DNA of 64,000 nt, taken from contig NZ_CP009576.1 in assembly GCF_000763495.1 (NCBI RefSeq), positions 1,994,001 to 2,058,000 on the forward strand, written 5' to 3'. The DNA comes from Listeria ivanovii subsp. londoniensis (GTDB lineage Bacteria > Bacillota > Bacilli > Lactobacillales > Listeriaceae). The stretch's first letter is position 1. Every line of letters starts with the position of its first letter. Under the pieces are notes generated by a model. That model made no database searches, was not told the DNA's origin, and saw only the letters and a list, made by a program, of their open reading frames with translations. This document shows positions 14,082 through 25,208 of this stretch, one piece after another. The translations under genes were made by a program, and so were the position numbers.

Positions 14082-15437
14082 ATGCAAGAAAAAAGGGAAG
14101 AATGGGGCTCAAAAGTTGGATTTATTCTGGCGTCTGCTGGCTCCGCAATTGGAATTGGCGCAATATGGAAACTGCCTTATGTAGCTGCAACTGCTGGAGG
14201 TGGCGCGTTTTTTTTATTGTTTTTAGTTTTAACATTATTAGTAGTTATGCCGCTCTTAATAGCGGAATTTGTCATTGGTCGCGGTTCTGGTGGAGATGCG
14301 TTGCAAGCTTATAAAACACTTGCACCTGGTTCAAAATGGAACTTGCTTGGAAAATTAGGCGTGGTTGGCGCGAGTATTTTATTTTCATTTTATAGTGTTG
14401 TCGGTGGTTGGATTATCACCTATCTAATTAAGGCTTTTTCGGGTAGGATCGCTGGGCAAAATCAAGCTAGTTTATTACATGATTTTCAAGTAACTACCGC
14501 AAACCCTTGGATATCAGTTGGCGCGACTATTTTGTTCATTTTGCTTAATGTGCTAGTTATTAGTCGCGGAGTTGTTAGTGGAATTGAAAAAATGAGTAAA
14601 TTTATGATGCCCGCATTATTTATTTTATTTATTGTTTTAATTATTCGCTCGTTAACGCTTCCTGGTGCAATGGAAGGAGTAGCTTTCTTCTTGCGACCAG
14701 ACTTTAGTCATTTCACTGCACAAACAGTCCTTATTACACTTGGTCAAGCCTTCTTTTCGCTTAGTGTTGGGATTTCGGTGATGGTGACGTATAGTTCTTA
14801 TTTGAATCGTTCTGTTAGTTTACCGCAATCAGCTGTATCGGTTTCTTTAATGAATGTCTTTGTTTCGCTACTTGCTGGATTGGCCATTTTTCCAGCCGCT
14901 TTTGCATTTGACATTACACCTGATGCTGGTCCCGGATTACTTTTCGTTATTTTGCCATCGATTTTTAATCAATTACCATTTGGGATGTTATTCTTTATTA
15001 TTTTCTTAATTTTATTTCTGTTTGCGGCTCTTACTTCGAGTTTTTCCATGTTGGAAGCGACTGTTGCTCCTTTAATGAATAGCGGAATGAGTCGAAAAAA
15101 AGCAAGTATCGGAATGGGAATCGTGATTGTCTTCATGGCGATTCCCAGTGCGCTCAGTTTTGGTGTTTGGAGCGATGTACAGATCTTCGGTTTAAGTATC
15201 TTTGATGCCGCTGACTATCTTGTTTCAAATATTATTTTACCAGTCGGAGCTTTATTTATCGCTATTTTTGTCGGTTATAGGTTGCCTCGTGAACTGTTGT
15301 TGAAAGAATTTACTACTAGCAGCCATTTTGGAAAGAAACTCTTTATTGTTTGGTTGTTTTTGATTAAATATATTGCACCGATTGCGATTATTTTCGTTTT
15401 CCTTTCCGCTACAGGTTTACTGGATTTATTCTTTTAA
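14082..15437 (+). CDS. Na+-dependent transporter of the NSS (SNF) family
   Basis: The protein is a neurotransmitter:sodium symporter homologue (LeuT fold), likely importing an amino acid with Na+. The 451-residue protein starts with the family signature WGSKVGFILASAGSAIGIGAIWKLPY, which forms TM1 with its unwound substrate/Na+ site. It has eleven to twelve hydrophobic helices to the end (LLDLFF). Bacterial members often have 11 TM segments, as in MhsT/Tyt1. The substrate cannot be read from the sequence. ATG at 14082 follows GAGGT. It is monocistronic, with its own promoter and a terminator after the stop, opposite in direction to its neighbours. Confidence 0.92.
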   Translation: MQEKREEWGSKVGFILASAGSAIGIGAIWKLPYVAATAGGGAFFLLFLVLTLLVVMPLLIAEFVIGRGSGGDALQAYKTLAPGSKWNLLGKLGVVGASILFSFYSVVGGWIITYLIKAFSGRIAGQNQASLLHDFQVTTANPWISVGATILFILLNVLVISRGVVSGIEKMSKFMMPALFILFIVLIIRSLTLPGAMEGVAFFLRPDFSHFTAQTVLITLGQAFFSLSVGISVMVTYSSYLNRSVSLPQSAVSVSLMNVFVSLLAGLAIFPAAFAFDITPDAGPGLLFVILPSIFNQLPFGMLFFIIFLILFLFAALTSSFSMLEATVAPLMNSGMSRKKASIGMGIVIVFMAIPSALSFGVWSDVQIFGLSIFDAADYLVSNIILPVGALFIAIFVGYRLPRELLLKEFTTSSHFGKKLFIVWLFLIKYIAPIAIIFVFLSATGLLDLFF

Positions 15438-15440
15438 CTA

Positions 15441-15483
15441 AAAAAAGCAATCTCACTAGAATTTCAAGCGAGATTGCTTTTTT
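15441..15483. terminator. Bidirectional terminator
   Basis: AAAAAAGCAATCTC pairs with GAGATTGCTTTTTT across a 15-base loop. It lies between the convergent transporter gene and the 84-residue membrane protein gene. Confidence 0.9.
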
Positions 15484-15736
15484 ATATTGCCATAAGTACG
15501 ATGCTTGTTACACAAATTAATATGCCACTTAGACCAATTGCTGTTCCAATTGCTCGTTTTTCTTTTACATTGGCAAGTGTCGTGAAAATAAAACAGATAA
15601 TGAAGACCCAATGCCATAATAGTGAAAATTCAAGTCCTATACCGGTTGCAATCATATTAATGATAAAATAGATAACTGCAATGGCAAGAATAGAAATAAT
15701 GATAAGTTGATAGGTCTTACTATTCAATTTCTTCAA
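15482..15736 (-). CDS. Small membrane protein, 84 aa, unknown function
   Basis: The sequence shows three hydrophobic segments (about residues 10-33, 37-55 and 62-83) with short charged links (NVKEKRA). It has no known motif. It follows the YerC/TrpR-like gene by 18 bases on the same strand and shares the terminator at 15441, so the two are probably co-transcribed. Confidence 0.75.
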   Translation of the reverse strand: MKKLNSKTYQLIIISILAIAVIYFIINMIATGIGLEFSLLWHWVFIICFIFTTLANVKEKRAIGTAIGLSGILICVTSIVLMAI

Positions 15737-15754
15737 GTTACACCCCTACCAATC

Positions 15755-16051
15755 TTATTCTGGTTTTGTCATTCTTGAAAAAACAACATCGTACATGTCA
15801 TTGCCATAATGAAGTGAACGCTTTACACGTGAAATAGTAGCTGTACTTGCACCAGTCTCTGATTCAATCACATTATAAGTTTTTCCGTCGTGAAGCATTT
15901 TTGCGACTTGGAAACGTTGAGCCATGGATTGTATTTCATTAACTGTACAAACATCATCAAAAAAAGCATAACATTCTTCTAAATTTTCCAGCGTTAAAAT
16001 CCCTTGGAAAAATTCATCCAGTCCTTGTCCACGCAACTTCTCTATTTGCAT
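15755..16051 (-). CDS. yerC: YerC/YecD-type TrpR-like DNA-binding protein
   Basis: The 98-residue protein has the TrpR/YerC fold. An N-terminal helix (LDEFFQGILTLENLEECYAFFDD) precedes the typical CTVNEIQSMAQRFQVAKML, and a helix-turn-helix follows (TYNVIESETGASTATISRVKRSL). It probably represses or senses a small molecule; the target is unknown. I start at ATG 16051 (MQIEKL), which has GGAGGTAAAGGT before it; the frame runs on to 16090 without a better site. In B. subtilis yerC lies just after the pur operon, as here. Confidence 0.88.
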   Translation of the reverse strand: MQIEKLRGQGLDEFFQGILTLENLEECYAFFDDVCTVNEIQSMAQRFQVAKMLHDGKTYNVIESETGASTATISRVKRSLHYGNDMYDVVFSRMTKPE

Positions 16052-16143
16052 ACCTTTACCTCCAAATAATCTCATATATCCTACTTTCATATTTTAACGT
16101 ACCAACGTGTAAAACACAACCGTTACTCTTTTCTATGACAACA

Positions 16144-16185
16144 AAAAAATACTACCTTAGAAATTTTACTAAGATAGTACTTTTT
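16144..16185 (-). terminator. Terminator of the pur operon
   Basis: An imperfect hairpin (TACTACCTTAG against CTAAGATAGTA) flanked by A and T runs follows the purD stop at once. Confidence 0.85.
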
Positions 16186-16186
16186 A

Positions 16187-17449
16187 TTATTCCGCTTTTG
16201 TTCCAATATCCATTCGATAAAAGAAATTGGGGTTATCCATTTTTTGCATTTCCGGATAAAGTAATTCCCGCGCTTCTGTTATCGTGTTTGCTTCTTTTGC
16301 TAATAAGAGAACTCGCCCACCATCTGATACAAACTCCCCGTCCGCGCGCAGTTTTGTTCCAGCATGATAAACATCCACATCATTCGCAAGTTCATTCAAT
16401 CCTGTCAACTTATTTCCTTTATTGTATTGATTGGGATAACCAGCACTTGCTAATACGACGCCGAGTGTTATGCCATCTTTTTTAAACCGCACATCTGGTT
16501 CTTCGCCATTTAATAGTGATTGTATTAAAGCAGCAAAGTCACTTTCTAAACGCGGCAAGACTACCTGCGTTTCTGGGTCACCGAACCTAGCATTAAACTC
16601 AATCACTTTTGGTCCTTCTTCGGTTAAAATTAGGCCTGCATATAGAATTCCACGGAAATAGCGTCCTTCTTCTACCATTCCTTTGGCGGCAGGACGAAGA
16701 ATTTTTTCTACGGCTTGCTCTACTACTTTGGGTGAGATATGAGGAACAGGAGAATACGCCCCCATTCCACCAGTATTAGGTCCCTTGTCTCCTTCATATG
16801 CCCGCTTATGGTCTTGCGCGATTGCCATTGGATATACTTCAGTTCCGTTCACAAATGCCATCAAAGAAAACTCTTCCCCAGCTAAGAAGTCCTCGATAAC
16901 TACCTTCAGTGAGGCATCACCGAATTTTTCTTCTAACATCATATCTTTTAAGGCAAGTACCGCTTCTTCCATTTCTAGCGCGACTGTGACACCTTTTCCG
17001 GCTGCTAGTCCATCTGCTTTAATAACGATTGGAACGCCTTTTTGGTCTAAATAGGCTTTGGCTTCTGCATAATCGGTGAAAGTTTTCGATGTAGCTGTTG
17101 GAATCGCATATTTCTCCATGAATTGTTTGGCAAAGTCCTTACTTCCTTCGATTAATGCTGCATTTGCTTTTGGTCCGAATGCTTTTATTCCAGCTTCTTC
17201 AAAAGCATCCACCACACCTTCTAATAGAGGAACTTCTGGTCCAACAACCACAAAGGATATATCGTGTTCTTTGACAAACGAAATTAAAGCTGCTTTATCC
17301 GTTTCGGAAATCGATACTAATTCAATCTTGTCTAAACGCATTCCATCATTACCAGGCGCACAATATACTTTCTTTACGTTTTTCGATTCTAGTAACTTTT
17401 TACTGATAGCATGTTCTCGCCCGCCACTACCAACTACTAATAAGTTCAT
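16187..17449 (-). CDS. purD: Phosphoribosylamine-glycine ligase
   Basis: PurD catalyses the second step of purine synthesis, joining glycine to phosphoribosylamine with ATP. The 420-residue protein has the N-domain GSGGREHAI near residues 7-15. The ATP-grasp region carries VIKADGLAAGKGVTVA, the Mg-binding EFNARFGDPETQ, and PNTGGMGAYSP. It is the last gene of the operon; purH ends 26 bases upstream and a terminator follows. Confidence 0.96.
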   Translation of the reverse strand: MNLLVVGSGGREHAISKKLLESKNVKKVYCAPGNDGMRLDKIELVSISETDKAALISFVKEHDISFVVVGPEVPLLEGVVDAFEEAGIKAFGPKANAALIEGSKDFAKQFMEKYAIPTATSKTFTDYAEAKAYLDQKGVPIVIKADGLAAGKGVTVALEMEEAVLALKDMMLEEKFGDASLKVVIEDFLAGEEFSLMAFVNGTEVYPMAIAQDHKRAYEGDKGPNTGGMGAYSPVPHISPKVVEQAVEKILRPAAKGMVEEGRYFRGILYAGLILTEEGPKVIEFNARFGDPETQVVLPRLESDFAALIQSLLNGEEPDVRFKKDGITLGVVLASAGYPNQYNKGNKLTGLNELANDVDVYHAGTKLRADGEFVSDGGRVLLLAKEANTITEARELLYPEMQKMDNPNFFYRMDIGTKAE

Positions 17450-17475
17450 TTTATGACACGTCCTTTTTATGAGGC

Positions 17476-19005
17476 TTAATGTTTGAAATGTCGTACATGT
17501 GTTAGTACCATGGCGATTCCGTACTTATCTGCCATCGCAATCGACTCTTTATCTTTGATGGATCCACCTGGTTGAATAATTGCTGTAATTCCTGCTTTTG
17601 CTGCAGCTTCCACCGTATCATCCATTGGGAAAAATGCATCGGAAGCAAGAACCGCTCCTTTTGCTTTATCTCCCGCTTGAAGAATAGCAATCTCTGCTGA
17701 ACCAATGCGATTCATCTGTCCTGCACCTATGCCAAGTGTTTGCTTGTCCGTTCCAACAACAATGGCATTTGATTTCACGTGTTTCACAATTTTCCACTGT
17801 GCGAGCAGAGCGGTCATTTCTGTTTCTGTAGGTTGTTTTTTTGTCACAACTTCATATGTTGCCGGATCTTCTACAACCGAATCACTCGCTTGGATCAGTA
17901 GCCCACCATTTACAGAAGTCTTTTCAAAGCTCTCCACTCCACTAGCAAATGGAACAGTTAGTAAGCGAATGTTTTTCTTTTTTGAAAGAATCGCAAATGC
18001 TTCGCCAGTAAAACTTGGAGCAATAATAATTTCTAGGAAAATTTTACTCATATGCTCTGCTGTTTTAGCATCTACTTCTTTATTTAAAGCAACAATACCA
18101 CCAAAAATGGATATTTCATCTGCTTCATAGGCTTTTAAATAAGCTTCTTCAATTGTCGTACCTACTCCAACCCCGCATGGATTCATGTGTTTTACAGCGA
18201 CTGCAACTGGTTCACTAAATTCACTAGCGATTTTCAGGGCTGCATCTGTATCACGTATATTATTATAGGATAACTCTTTTCCATGTAATTGTTTTGCAGT
18301 ACTTATCGAGTTTTTTACAGCCTGTGGTTCTGTATAAAAAGCGGCATCTTGGTGAGGATTTTCACCGTAACGAAGCACTTGTTTTCGATTATAGGTTAAT
18401 GTCACTTTTTCTGGGAAAGTTTCTCCCGTTACACTAGTTAAGTATTCAGCAATTAATGCGTCATAAGCAGCGGTATGTCGGAAAACTTTGGCAGCTAAGC
18501 GCTCACGTGTTTCAAATGTTGTCGTACCGTGTTCACGTAATTCTGCAAGTACGGTTTCATAGTCTGCAGTATCAACAATTACCGTCACCGCTGCATAATT
18601 TTTGGCAGCAGAGCGTAACATCGAAGGACCACCAATATCAATATTTTCAATAGCTTCTTCTAAAGAAACACCTGTTTTTTGAATTGTTTCTTGAAAAGGA
18701 TATAAATTTACTACTACTAAATCAATGGGTTGAATGTGATGAGCTGCAATGGCATCCATATGTGCTGCTGTATCACGTCTTGCAAGTAGTCCACCATGAA
18801 TAGCTGGATGAAGTGTTTTTACGCGACCATCTAGCATTTCTGGAAATTCCGTTACTTCTTCAATCCCAGTCACTGGTACACCGGCTTGTTCAAAAGCAGC
18901 TTTCGTTCCTCCAGTTGAAATAATTTCCACTCCAAGTTTTACTAATTCTTTCGCAAAAGGTACAATACCGTTTTTATCTGATACACTAATCAGCGCTCTT
19001 TTCAT
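17476..19005 (-). CDS. purH: Bifunctional AICAR transformylase / IMP cyclohydrolase
   Basis: PurH performs the last two steps to IMP. The N-terminal MGS-like cyclohydrolase domain ([18 protein letters not shown]...STGGT) is followed by the transformylase domain. That domain has [22 protein letters not shown] and the C-terminal [11 protein letters not shown]...[10 protein letters not shown]. Length from ATG 19005 is 509 residues, as usual. This start overlaps the end of purN by 20 bases and has only a distant GGAGGGG, so translational coupling is likely. The frame also contains an ATG at 19029. Confidence 0.95.
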   Translation of the reverse strand: MKRALISVSDKNGIVPFAKELVKLGVEIISTGGTKAAFEQAGVPVTGIEEVTEFPEMLDGRVKTLHPAIHGGLLARRDTAAHMDAIAAHHIQPIDLVVVNLYPFQETIQKTGVSLEEAIENIDIGGPSMLRSAAKNYAAVTVIVDTADYETVLAELREHGTTTFETRERLAAKVFRHTAAYDALIAEYLTSVTGETFPEKVTLTYNRKQVLRYGENPHQDAAFYTEPQAVKNSISTAKQLHGKELSYNNIRDTDAALKIASEFSEPVAVAVKHMNPCGVGVGTTIEEAYLKAYEADEISIFGGIVALNKEVDAKTAEHMSKIFLEIIIAPSFTGEAFAILSKKKNIRLLTVPFASGVESFEKTSVNGGLLIQASDSVVEDPATYEVVTKKQPTETEMTALLAQWKIVKHVKSNAIVVGTDKQTLGIGAGQMNRIGSAEIAILQAGDKAKGAVLASDAFFPMDDTVEAAAKAGITAIIQPGGSIKDKESIAMADKYGIAMVLTHVRHFKH

Positions 19006-19579
19006 GATAATGAATCTCTTCCCCTCCATTTTGAATTAAATGACGAATCACTTTTGGATAAAAAACATGTTCTACTTGATGAATTTTTTCAGCCAATGTT
19101 TCCACTGTTTCATCTGAAGCAATTGGTACATCTACTTGATCGATAATCGGGCCAGTATCCATTCCCGCATCTACAAAATGTGCTGTCACTCCTGTTTTGG
19201 ATACTCCCGCTTGAAGTGCTTGCTTTATTGCATCTTTTCCTTTAAATGCAGGTAGTAAAGACGGATGTAAATTGACGATTTGCTTGGGAAATTCTGCTAG
19301 TAGCGTCGGCCCAATTAAACGCATATAACCCGCAAGCACAAGTAAATCCACTTGATAGTGACGTAATTCCAGCAAAATTTCTGTTTCAAAAGCTTCTTTG
19401 TCCGGATATTTTTTAGCTTCAAATAGAAAAATTGGAATATTATTTTTGGCTGCTCTCTCTAAAACATAAGCATTTGGTTTATCACATACAAGTAGCCTGA
19501 TGTGCGGTTTAATCCTTTCATCATCCACTAGAGCTTGGAAATTCGAGCCATTTCCAGAAGCAAAGACGGCAATATTCAT
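18986..19579 (-). CDS. purN: Phosphoribosylglycinamide formyltransferase
   Basis: PurN transfers formyl from 10-formyl-tetrahydrofolate to GAR. The 197-residue protein has [12 protein letters not shown] for substrate phosphate, [25 protein letters not shown] with the catalytic Asn-His pair, and the catalytic Asp in [11 protein letters not shown]. Its ATG overlaps the purM stop (ATGA) and its tail overlaps the start of purH. Confidence 0.95.
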   Translation of the reverse strand: MNIAVFASGNGSNFQALVDDERIKPHIRLLVCDKPNAYVLERAAKNNIPIFLFEAKKYPDKEAFETEILLELRHYQVDLLVLAGYMRLIGPTLLAEFPKQIVNLHPSLLPAFKGKDAIKQALQAGVSKTGVTAHFVDAGMDTGPIIDQVDVPIASDETVETLAEKIHQVEHVFYPKVIRHLIQNGGEEIHYHEKSAD

Positions 19580-20625
19580 TCGCTATTTCCTCCTGAAAAA
19601 ATCACTGGATCTGCCACACGCGGGATAACATTCCCGATTTTGTAAGCAGCTTCACCATTTTCTTTTAATAAACGTACTGTTTTTTCCGCGTCCTCTTTAG
19701 AAACCGCAAGCACCATACCAATTCCCATATTAAAAATTTCATACATTTCCAAATCGTCTAATTGTCCGTACTTCTTCAAAGCATCAAAAATAGGAAGTAC
19801 TGGCCAAGAACCAAGCTCAATATCTACCGCTAAATCATCTGTTAGCATCCGCGGTAAGTTTTCAACAAAACCACCACCAGTAACATGGGTAATGCCATGT
19901 ACATTTACTTTTTTCAATAGTTCTAAAACAGGTCTTACATAAATACGCGTTGGTTTAAGTAATTCTTCACTAAGCGGAATTTCTAACTCAGGAAGCACTT
20001 CATTTAAATGAAATGAATTATCTTTAAAGAAAATTTTTCGAACGAGTGAATAACCGTTACTATGAATTCCGCTAGAAGGAATACCAATCAAAACATCGTC
20101 TGCTTTTACTGCATCTTCCGTAATAAGGTTATTCTTCTCGACAGCACCAACTGTAAAGCCAGCTAAATCATAATCATCCGCACCGTACATATCAGGCATT
20201 TCCGCAGTTTCCCCGCCAATTAAAGCAGCCCCAGCTTGCCGACAACCATCCGCAACCCCGTGGACGATTTGCTCCATTTTGACTGGATCCGTTTTACCGG
20301 TGGCGATATAATCTAGAAAAAATAACGGTTCAGCACCTTGAGCTAAAATGTCATTCACACACATTGCTACACAGTCAATTCCAATCGTATCGTGTTTATC
20401 GGCTTCAATCGCAAGGAGTAATTTCGTTCCTACACCATCCGTACCTGAAACTAAAACCGGTTCTTTTAAATGAAGACTACTTAAATCAAACATTCCGCCA
20501 AAAGAACCTAGCGCTCCCATGACACCGATTCGTTCTGTTCTAGCAACATGTTTTTTAATACGTTCTACGACTTGATAGCCTGCTTCCACATCGACCCCAG
20601 CTTTACTATATGCATTTTCTGCCAT
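19576..20625 (-). CDS. purM: Phosphoribosylformylglycinamidine cyclo-ligase (AIR synthetase)
   Basis: PurM closes the imidazole ring of AIR with ATP. Family motifs are present: [61 protein letters not shown] and [16 protein letters not shown]. Start at ATG 20625 gives 349 residues with AGGAGTG upstream. The GTG at 20637 is too close to that site. It overlaps purN by 4 bases. Confidence 0.95.
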   Translation of the reverse strand: MAENAYSKAGVDVEAGYQVVERIKKHVARTERIGVMGALGSFGGMFDLSSLHLKEPVLVSGTDGVGTKLLLAIEADKHDTIGIDCVAMCVNDILAQGAEPLFFLDYIATGKTDPVKMEQIVHGVADGCRQAGAALIGGETAEMPDMYGADDYDLAGFTVGAVEKNNLITEDAVKADDVLIGIPSSGIHSNGYSLVRKIFFKDNSFHLNEVLPELEIPLSEELLKPTRIYVRPVLELLKKVNVHGITHVTGGGFVENLPRMLTDDLAVDIELGSWPVLPIFDALKKYGQLDDLEMYEIFNMGIGMVLAVSKEDAEKTVRLLKENGEAAYKIGNVIPRVADPVIFSGGNSE

Positions 20626-20640
20626 TCGATTTTTCACTCC

Positions 20641-22068
20641 TCATTTTTCTGCTTCTAAGCTCGCTAAATATTCCGCTTCATAATCATATAAAGGTGTTGG
20701 ATAATCTCCGTTAAAATATGCCATACAAAGTCCCCCATAAGGTTCGTTTGGATAAGGTCGGCCAATCGAATCAACTAAACCTTCTTCGCTCAAATACTCT
20801 AACGAATCTGCCCCTATAATCCGGCAAATTTCATCGACAGAATAATTGGAGGCAATTAGTTCGTTTCTCGTTTGAATATCAATTCCGTAAAAGCAAGGAA
20901 AAGCAAGTGGTGGTGAAGCAATTCGTACATGTACTTCGGCGGCGCCTGCTTCACGTAAAAGTTGAACAATCCGTTTACTTGTCGTGCCGCGAACAATCGA
21001 GTCATCAATCATCACAACTCGTTTTCCTTCAACCACACCTCGTACTGCAGAAAGTTTCATTCGTACCCCTTGTTCTCTAAGCTCTTGAGATGGTTGAATA
21101 AAAGTTCTCGCTACATACCTATTTTTTATTAAACCTAATTCGTAAGGTAATCCCGCTTCTTCGGCATAACCAATTGCTGCAGAAATACTTGAGTCAGGCA
21201 CGCCGGTAACCACATCTGCATCAATGAATGCTTCTTTCGCAAGTCTCTTCCCAGAACGTTTTCTCGCTGAATGGACATTAATCCCAGCAATGTTAGAATC
21301 TGGTCTAGCGAAATAAATATATTCCATACTACAAATCGAATGCTTCACATCTTCTGTGAATTTTTCAATTCTAAGTCCATCATTGTTAATAATAATTAGC
21401 TCACCCGGCTCGACATCACGAACAAATTCCGCACCAACCGTTTCAAAAGCACATGTTTCCGAGGCCACTACATAAGAGCCCCCAATTCGTCCAATCGAAA
21501 GTGGTCGGAAGCCATTTGGATCAAGTGCGGCATACATGGTATCTTCTGTTAAAAGCATATATGCAAAGCCGCCTTTGACCTTGTTTAAAGCCACTTTTAA
21601 GTCTTCCACAAAATCTCCTGTATGACTACGTTTAATTAAATGCGCTAAAACTTCGGTATCGGAACTTGTTTGGAAAATCGCACCTTCTTCTTCTAATTCA
21701 CGACGCAACGTTTTAGCATTTACTAGATTCCCGTTATGTGCTAACGCTAAAGAAGAACTATGGAAGTGAAATAAAAATGGTTGTACATTTCCGAGGTTTT
21801 TTTGACCAGCTGTCGCATAACGAACATGCCCAATTGCTGCCTTACCTTTTAAATCATCTAATTCTCCATGTTTAAATACTTCTGCTAATAATCCTAAATT
21901 ACGATGCCCTTTTAATGTTTCTCCGTCCGTTGAAACAATCCCAGCACCTTCTTGCCCGCGATGCTGTAAACTATGCAAACCATAATACGTGATTTCAGCT
22001 GCACTCGGATGATCCCAAATACCAAAAATACCACATTCTTCATTAAGTCCCTTTACTTCAGCAAGCAT
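20641..22068 (-). CDS. purF: Amidophosphoribosyltransferase
   Basis: PurF makes phosphoribosylamine from PRPP and glutamine, the committed step. Starting at ATG 22068 (AAGGGG seven bases upstream) it has 475 residues. It carries an 11-residue propeptide before the catalytic Cys12 (EECGIFG), as in the B. subtilis enzyme, where it is cleaved to expose the N-terminal nucleophile. The PRPP site is [17 protein letters not shown]. The B. subtilis type also carries a 4Fe-4S cluster. Cysteines at CFYGID and near the C-terminus ([13 protein letters not shown]) are compatible with that. The start overlaps the end of purL by 16 bases. Confidence 0.95.
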   Translation of the reverse strand: MLAEVKGLNEECGIFGIWDHPSAAEITYYGLHSLQHRGQEGAGIVSTDGETLKGHRNLGLLAEVFKHGELDDLKGKAAIGHVRYATAGQKNLGNVQPFLFHFHSSSLALAHNGNLVNAKTLRRELEEEGAIFQTSSDTEVLAHLIKRSHTGDFVEDLKVALNKVKGGFAYMLLTEDTMYAALDPNGFRPLSIGRIGGSYVVASETCAFETVGAEFVRDVEPGELIIINNDGLRIEKFTEDVKHSICSMEYIYFARPDSNIAGINVHSARKRSGKRLAKEAFIDADVVTGVPDSSISAAIGYAEEAGLPYELGLIKNRYVARTFIQPSQELREQGVRMKLSAVRGVVEGKRVVMIDDSIVRGTTSKRIVQLLREAGAAEVHVRIASPPLAFPCFYGIDIQTRNELIASNYSVDEICRIIGADSLEYLSEEGLVDSIGRPYPNEPYGGLCMAYFNGDYPTPLYDYEAEYLASLEAEK

Positions 22069-24272
22069 GGAATTGCCCCTTCCCAAATGGATCGTAACTC
22101 AGTCATTTCTGCAATTACTGTATCTGCTTTATGCTTCACACGAATCGTTTCGCTCTCTGTAACAACACCAATTCGATATACTTTTTCTAGTTCCATTAAT
22201 TTAGCAAAAGCTGCTTCATTTTCTGGTTTTACAGAAACTAAGAAGCGTGATTGTGATTCACTAAATAGTTGGTTTAATTCAAATGGTACTTCTACATCTG
22301 CGCCAAGTCCTGCTTTAAAAGTTGCTTCTGCAAGCGCGACACCAAATCCGCCTTCTGCTAAATCATGACTAGAAGCAACTAAACCTTTACGAATTGCTGT
22401 CAAAAGTAGTTGTTGATATCTTTTCTCTAATGTCAAGTCTAGAACTGGCGCACGACCGCTAATTTTACCTTGTTGTATTTTTTGTAACTCGGAACCACTA
22501 TATTCCGGTTTTGTTTCTCCAATAAGGAAAATCACGTCCCCTGCTGCTTTAAAATCTTGCGTAGTAATATGCGCTAAATCTTCTACTAGTCCAACCATGC
22601 CAATAATAGGGGTTGGGTAAATCCCTGTACCATCTGTTTCATTATAAAGGGAGACATTTCCAGAGATAACAGGTGTATCTAGCTCTAAGCATGCAGCACT
22701 AATTCCATCAGCCGCTTTTTCAATTTCCCAAAAAATTTCTGGCTTTTCTGGATTTCCAAAGTTTAGCCCGTCCGTAATTGCAAGTGGTTTTCCACCTGAA
22801 CAAACGATATTTCGAGCTGCTTCTGCAACCGCAATTGCTCCGCCAACTTCTGGGTCAAGGTAAAGATAGCGTGAGTTACAGTCTGTCGTCATCGCAATTG
22901 CTTTTTCTGTCCCACGAACCCGAACAATTGCTGCATCCGAACCAGGCACAACTGCTGTATCAGTCCGTACTTGATAATCATATTGTTCAAAAATATGTTT
23001 TTTGCTAGCGATGGTTGGTTGAGCTAACAATTCTTTCCATGTTTCAACAATATCCGTCAGCACTGGAACAAAAGCCTCTTCTTGCTGAAAAGCTTGATAG
23101 CGAGCTGGTTCTTTAGAAGGCTTGTGATAAACCGGTGCATCTTCAGCAAGTGCATCTACTGGTACATTCGCAACCACTTCGCCATGATGAATAATTTTAT
23201 ACATTTTATCATCCGTTACTTTTCCAATCACCACTGCTTCTAAGCCATATCGTTCAAAAAGCGCTTGAATTTCTTCCACATGCCCTTTTTTAACACATAA
23301 TAACATCCGCTCTTGAGACTCAGAAAGTAACATTTCGTATGGCGACATATGCAATTCTCGTTGCGGAACATCGTCCATAATTAATTCCAAACCAGCCCCA
23401 GCCTTAGAAGCCATTTCCGAGCTAGAACTCACTAACCCAGCAGCGCCCATATCTTGAATACCCACTAAAATGTCTGAATGATCGCGAATAACGTCTAAAC
23501 ACGCTTCAAGTAAAAGTTTTTCCATAAAAGGGTCGCCTACTTGAACTGCCGAACGTTGCTGTTCGCCTTCTTCGCTAAATTCAACCGAAGCAAATGTAGC
23601 ACCATGAATTCCGTCCCGACCAGTTTTAGCTCCAACATACATCACTGGGTTGTTAGTTCCCTTTGCTTGTCCTTTTTGAATATCTTTTGCTTCAATTAAT
23701 CCAACACACATCGCATTAACAAGCGGATTTTTCTTGTAGCATGGATCAAATTGAATTTCACCACCAACTGTTGGAATCCCAATGGAGTTACCATAACCTG
23801 CAATACCAGCCACTACTTCACTCACTAAATATTTAGCATGTGGTGTATCTAGTTCGCCAAACCGAAGCGAATTAAGCATCGCAATTGGTCTAGCACCCAT
23901 CGAAAACACATCACGGATAATTCCTCCAACACCTGTTGCCGCTCCTTGATAAGGCTCTACATAGGACGGATGATTATGGCTTTCCACTTTAAAAGCTACA
24001 CCTAAGCCGTCGCCAATATCAACAATCCCTGCCCCTTCACCTGGACCTTGGAGCACTTGTTTCCCTTCAGTCGGAAATTTCCGAAGCACTGGTTTAGAGT
24101 TCTTGTAACTACAATGCTCTGACCACATAACAGAGAAAAGACCCGTTTCTGTATAATTAGGCTCACGTCCAAGAATCGAACAAATAAGCTCATACTCACT
24201 ATCCGTTAAACCCATTTCTTGATAAATTTTTTCCGCTTTAATATCTTCGCTAGTAGGTTCCATTTTAAGCAT
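22053..24272 (-). CDS. purL: Phosphoribosylformylglycinamidine synthase, large subunit
   Basis: This is the small-type PurL (739 residues) of Gram-positive bacteria. It works with PurQ (glutaminase) and PurS (bridging subunit) to convert FGAR to FGAM. It shows [39 protein letters not shown], the repeated AIRS-like halves and [20 protein letters not shown] at 24272 has GGAGGAACAAGTAA before it and overlaps the purQ tail by 8 bases. Confidence 0.96.
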   Translation of the reverse strand: MLKMEPTSEDIKAEKIYQEMGLTDSEYELICSILGREPNYTETGLFSVMWSEHCSYKNSKPVLRKFPTEGKQVLQGPGEGAGIVDIGDGLGVAFKVESHNHPSYVEPYQGAATGVGGIIRDVFSMGARPIAMLNSLRFGELDTPHAKYLVSEVVAGIAGYGNSIGIPTVGGEIQFDPCYKKNPLVNAMCVGLIEAKDIQKGQAKGTNNPVMYVGAKTGRDGIHGATFASVEFSEEGEQQRSAVQVGDPFMEKLLLEACLDVIRDHSDILVGIQDMGAAGLVSSSSEMASKAGAGLELIMDDVPQRELHMSPYEMLLSESQERMLLCVKKGHVEEIQALFERYGLEAVVIGKVTDDKMYKIIHHGEVVANVPVDALAEDAPVYHKPSKEPARYQAFQQEEAFVPVLTDIVETWKELLAQPTIASKKHIFEQYDYQVRTDTAVVPGSDAAIVRVRGTEKAIAMTTDCNSRYLYLDPEVGGAIAVAEAARNIVCSGGKPLAITDGLNFGNPEKPEIFWEIEKAADGISAACLELDTPVISGNVSLYNETDGTGIYPTPIIGMVGLVEDLAHITTQDFKAAGDVIFLIGETKPEYSGSELQKIQQGKISGRAPVLDLTLEKRYQQLLLTAIRKGLVASSHDLAEGGFGVALAEATFKAGLGADVEVPFELNQLFSESQSRFLVSVKPENEAAFAKLMELEKVYRIGVVTESETIRVKHKADTVIAEMTELRSIWEGAIPCLLK

Positions 24273-24948
24273 TTACTTGTTCCTCCTTCCAAGCTTTTAC
24301 GACTGATTGGAATAGTTTCAATCCATCTGTTCCACCAATAATTTCTTCTACTGCACGTTCTGGATGCGGCATCATCCCAAGTACATTACCACGTTCATTT
24401 ACGATACCAGCAATATCTGCCCGACTCCCATTAGGATTCGCCCCTTCATACGTAAAAGCAATTTGGTTATTTGCTTGAAGTTTCTGAAGCGTTTCATCAT
24501 CACAGTAATAATTTCCTTCTCCATGAGCGACAGGAACCTGGATAATTTCGTCGTGTTCGTAAGCTCTCGTGAACATCGTATCCGCATTAGCAACACGAAG
24601 CGGCACTGTTTTACATATGAAATGCAAATTATTATTTCTGATTAAAGCTCCTGGAAGCAAGCCAATTTCCGTTAAAATTTGGAACCCATTACAAACACCA
24701 AGGACAGGCTTTCCAATTTCCGCAAAACGTAAAACTTCTGGCATAATATTAGAAAACTTAGCAATTGCACCAGTCCGTAAGTAATCCCCATAAGAAAATC
24801 CACCTGGTAATAAAACGGCATCAAAACCAGCTAAACTTGACTCCGCATGCCAAACATATTCCGCCTCCTCGCCAAGAATATCCTGAATCGCATGTAACAT
24901 ATCAAGGTCACAATTTGAACCTGGGAACTGAATGACAGCAAATTTCAT
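24265..24948 (-). CDS. purQ: Phosphoribosylformylglycinamidine synthase, glutaminase subunit
   Basis: PurQ is a class I glutamine amidotransferase that supplies ammonia to PurL. The 227-residue protein has the nucleophile Cys86 (GVCNGFQIL), the oxyanion region [11 protein letters not shown] and the His-Glu pair in [10 protein letters not shown] (about residues 194-197). It starts three bases after purS ends and overlaps purL. Confidence 0.96.
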   Translation of the reverse strand: MKFAVIQFPGSNCDLDMLHAIQDILGEEAEYVWHAESSLAGFDAVLLPGGFSYGDYLRTGAIAKFSNIMPEVLRFAEIGKPVLGVCNGFQILTEIGLLPGALIRNNNLHFICKTVPLRVANADTMFTRAYEHDEIIQVPVAHGEGNYYCDDETLQKLQANNQIAFTYEGANPNGSRADIAGIVNERGNVLGMMPHPERAVEEIIGGTDGLKLFQSVVKAWKEEQVNA

Positions 24949-24951
24949 CGT

Positions 24952-25197
24952 TTAAGCCTCCTCGATTTCATAGCGGTAATCTTCCATCACCGGATTTGTT
25001 AATAATTTATCGCACATTTCATTTAATACTTCATGAATATCTCGACTTGATTTTGCTACTTTTAGTTCCATGAATTTACCAATCCGCACATCTTCTACTT
25101 CTTGGTATCCCATGCTTTTCGCTGCATCCTTAACTGCAACCCCTTGTGGATCTAATACACTTTTCTTTAAAGTGACATATACTTTAACATTATACAT
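24952..25197 (-). CDS. purS: Phosphoribosylformylglycinamidine synthase, PurS subunit
   Basis: The 81-residue protein matches PurS: KVYVTLKKSVLDPQGVAVKDA, VEDVRIGKFMEL and a C-terminal CDKLLTNPVMEDYRYEIEE. It links PurL and PurQ in the complex. It lies 11 bases after purC and 3 bases before purQ. Confidence 0.95.
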   Translation of the reverse strand: MYNVKVYVTLKKSVLDPQGVAVKDAAKSMGYQEVEDVRIGKFMELKVAKSSRDIHEVLNEMCDKLLTNPVMEDYRYEIEEA

Positions 25198-25208
25198 TTT
25201 ATGACCTC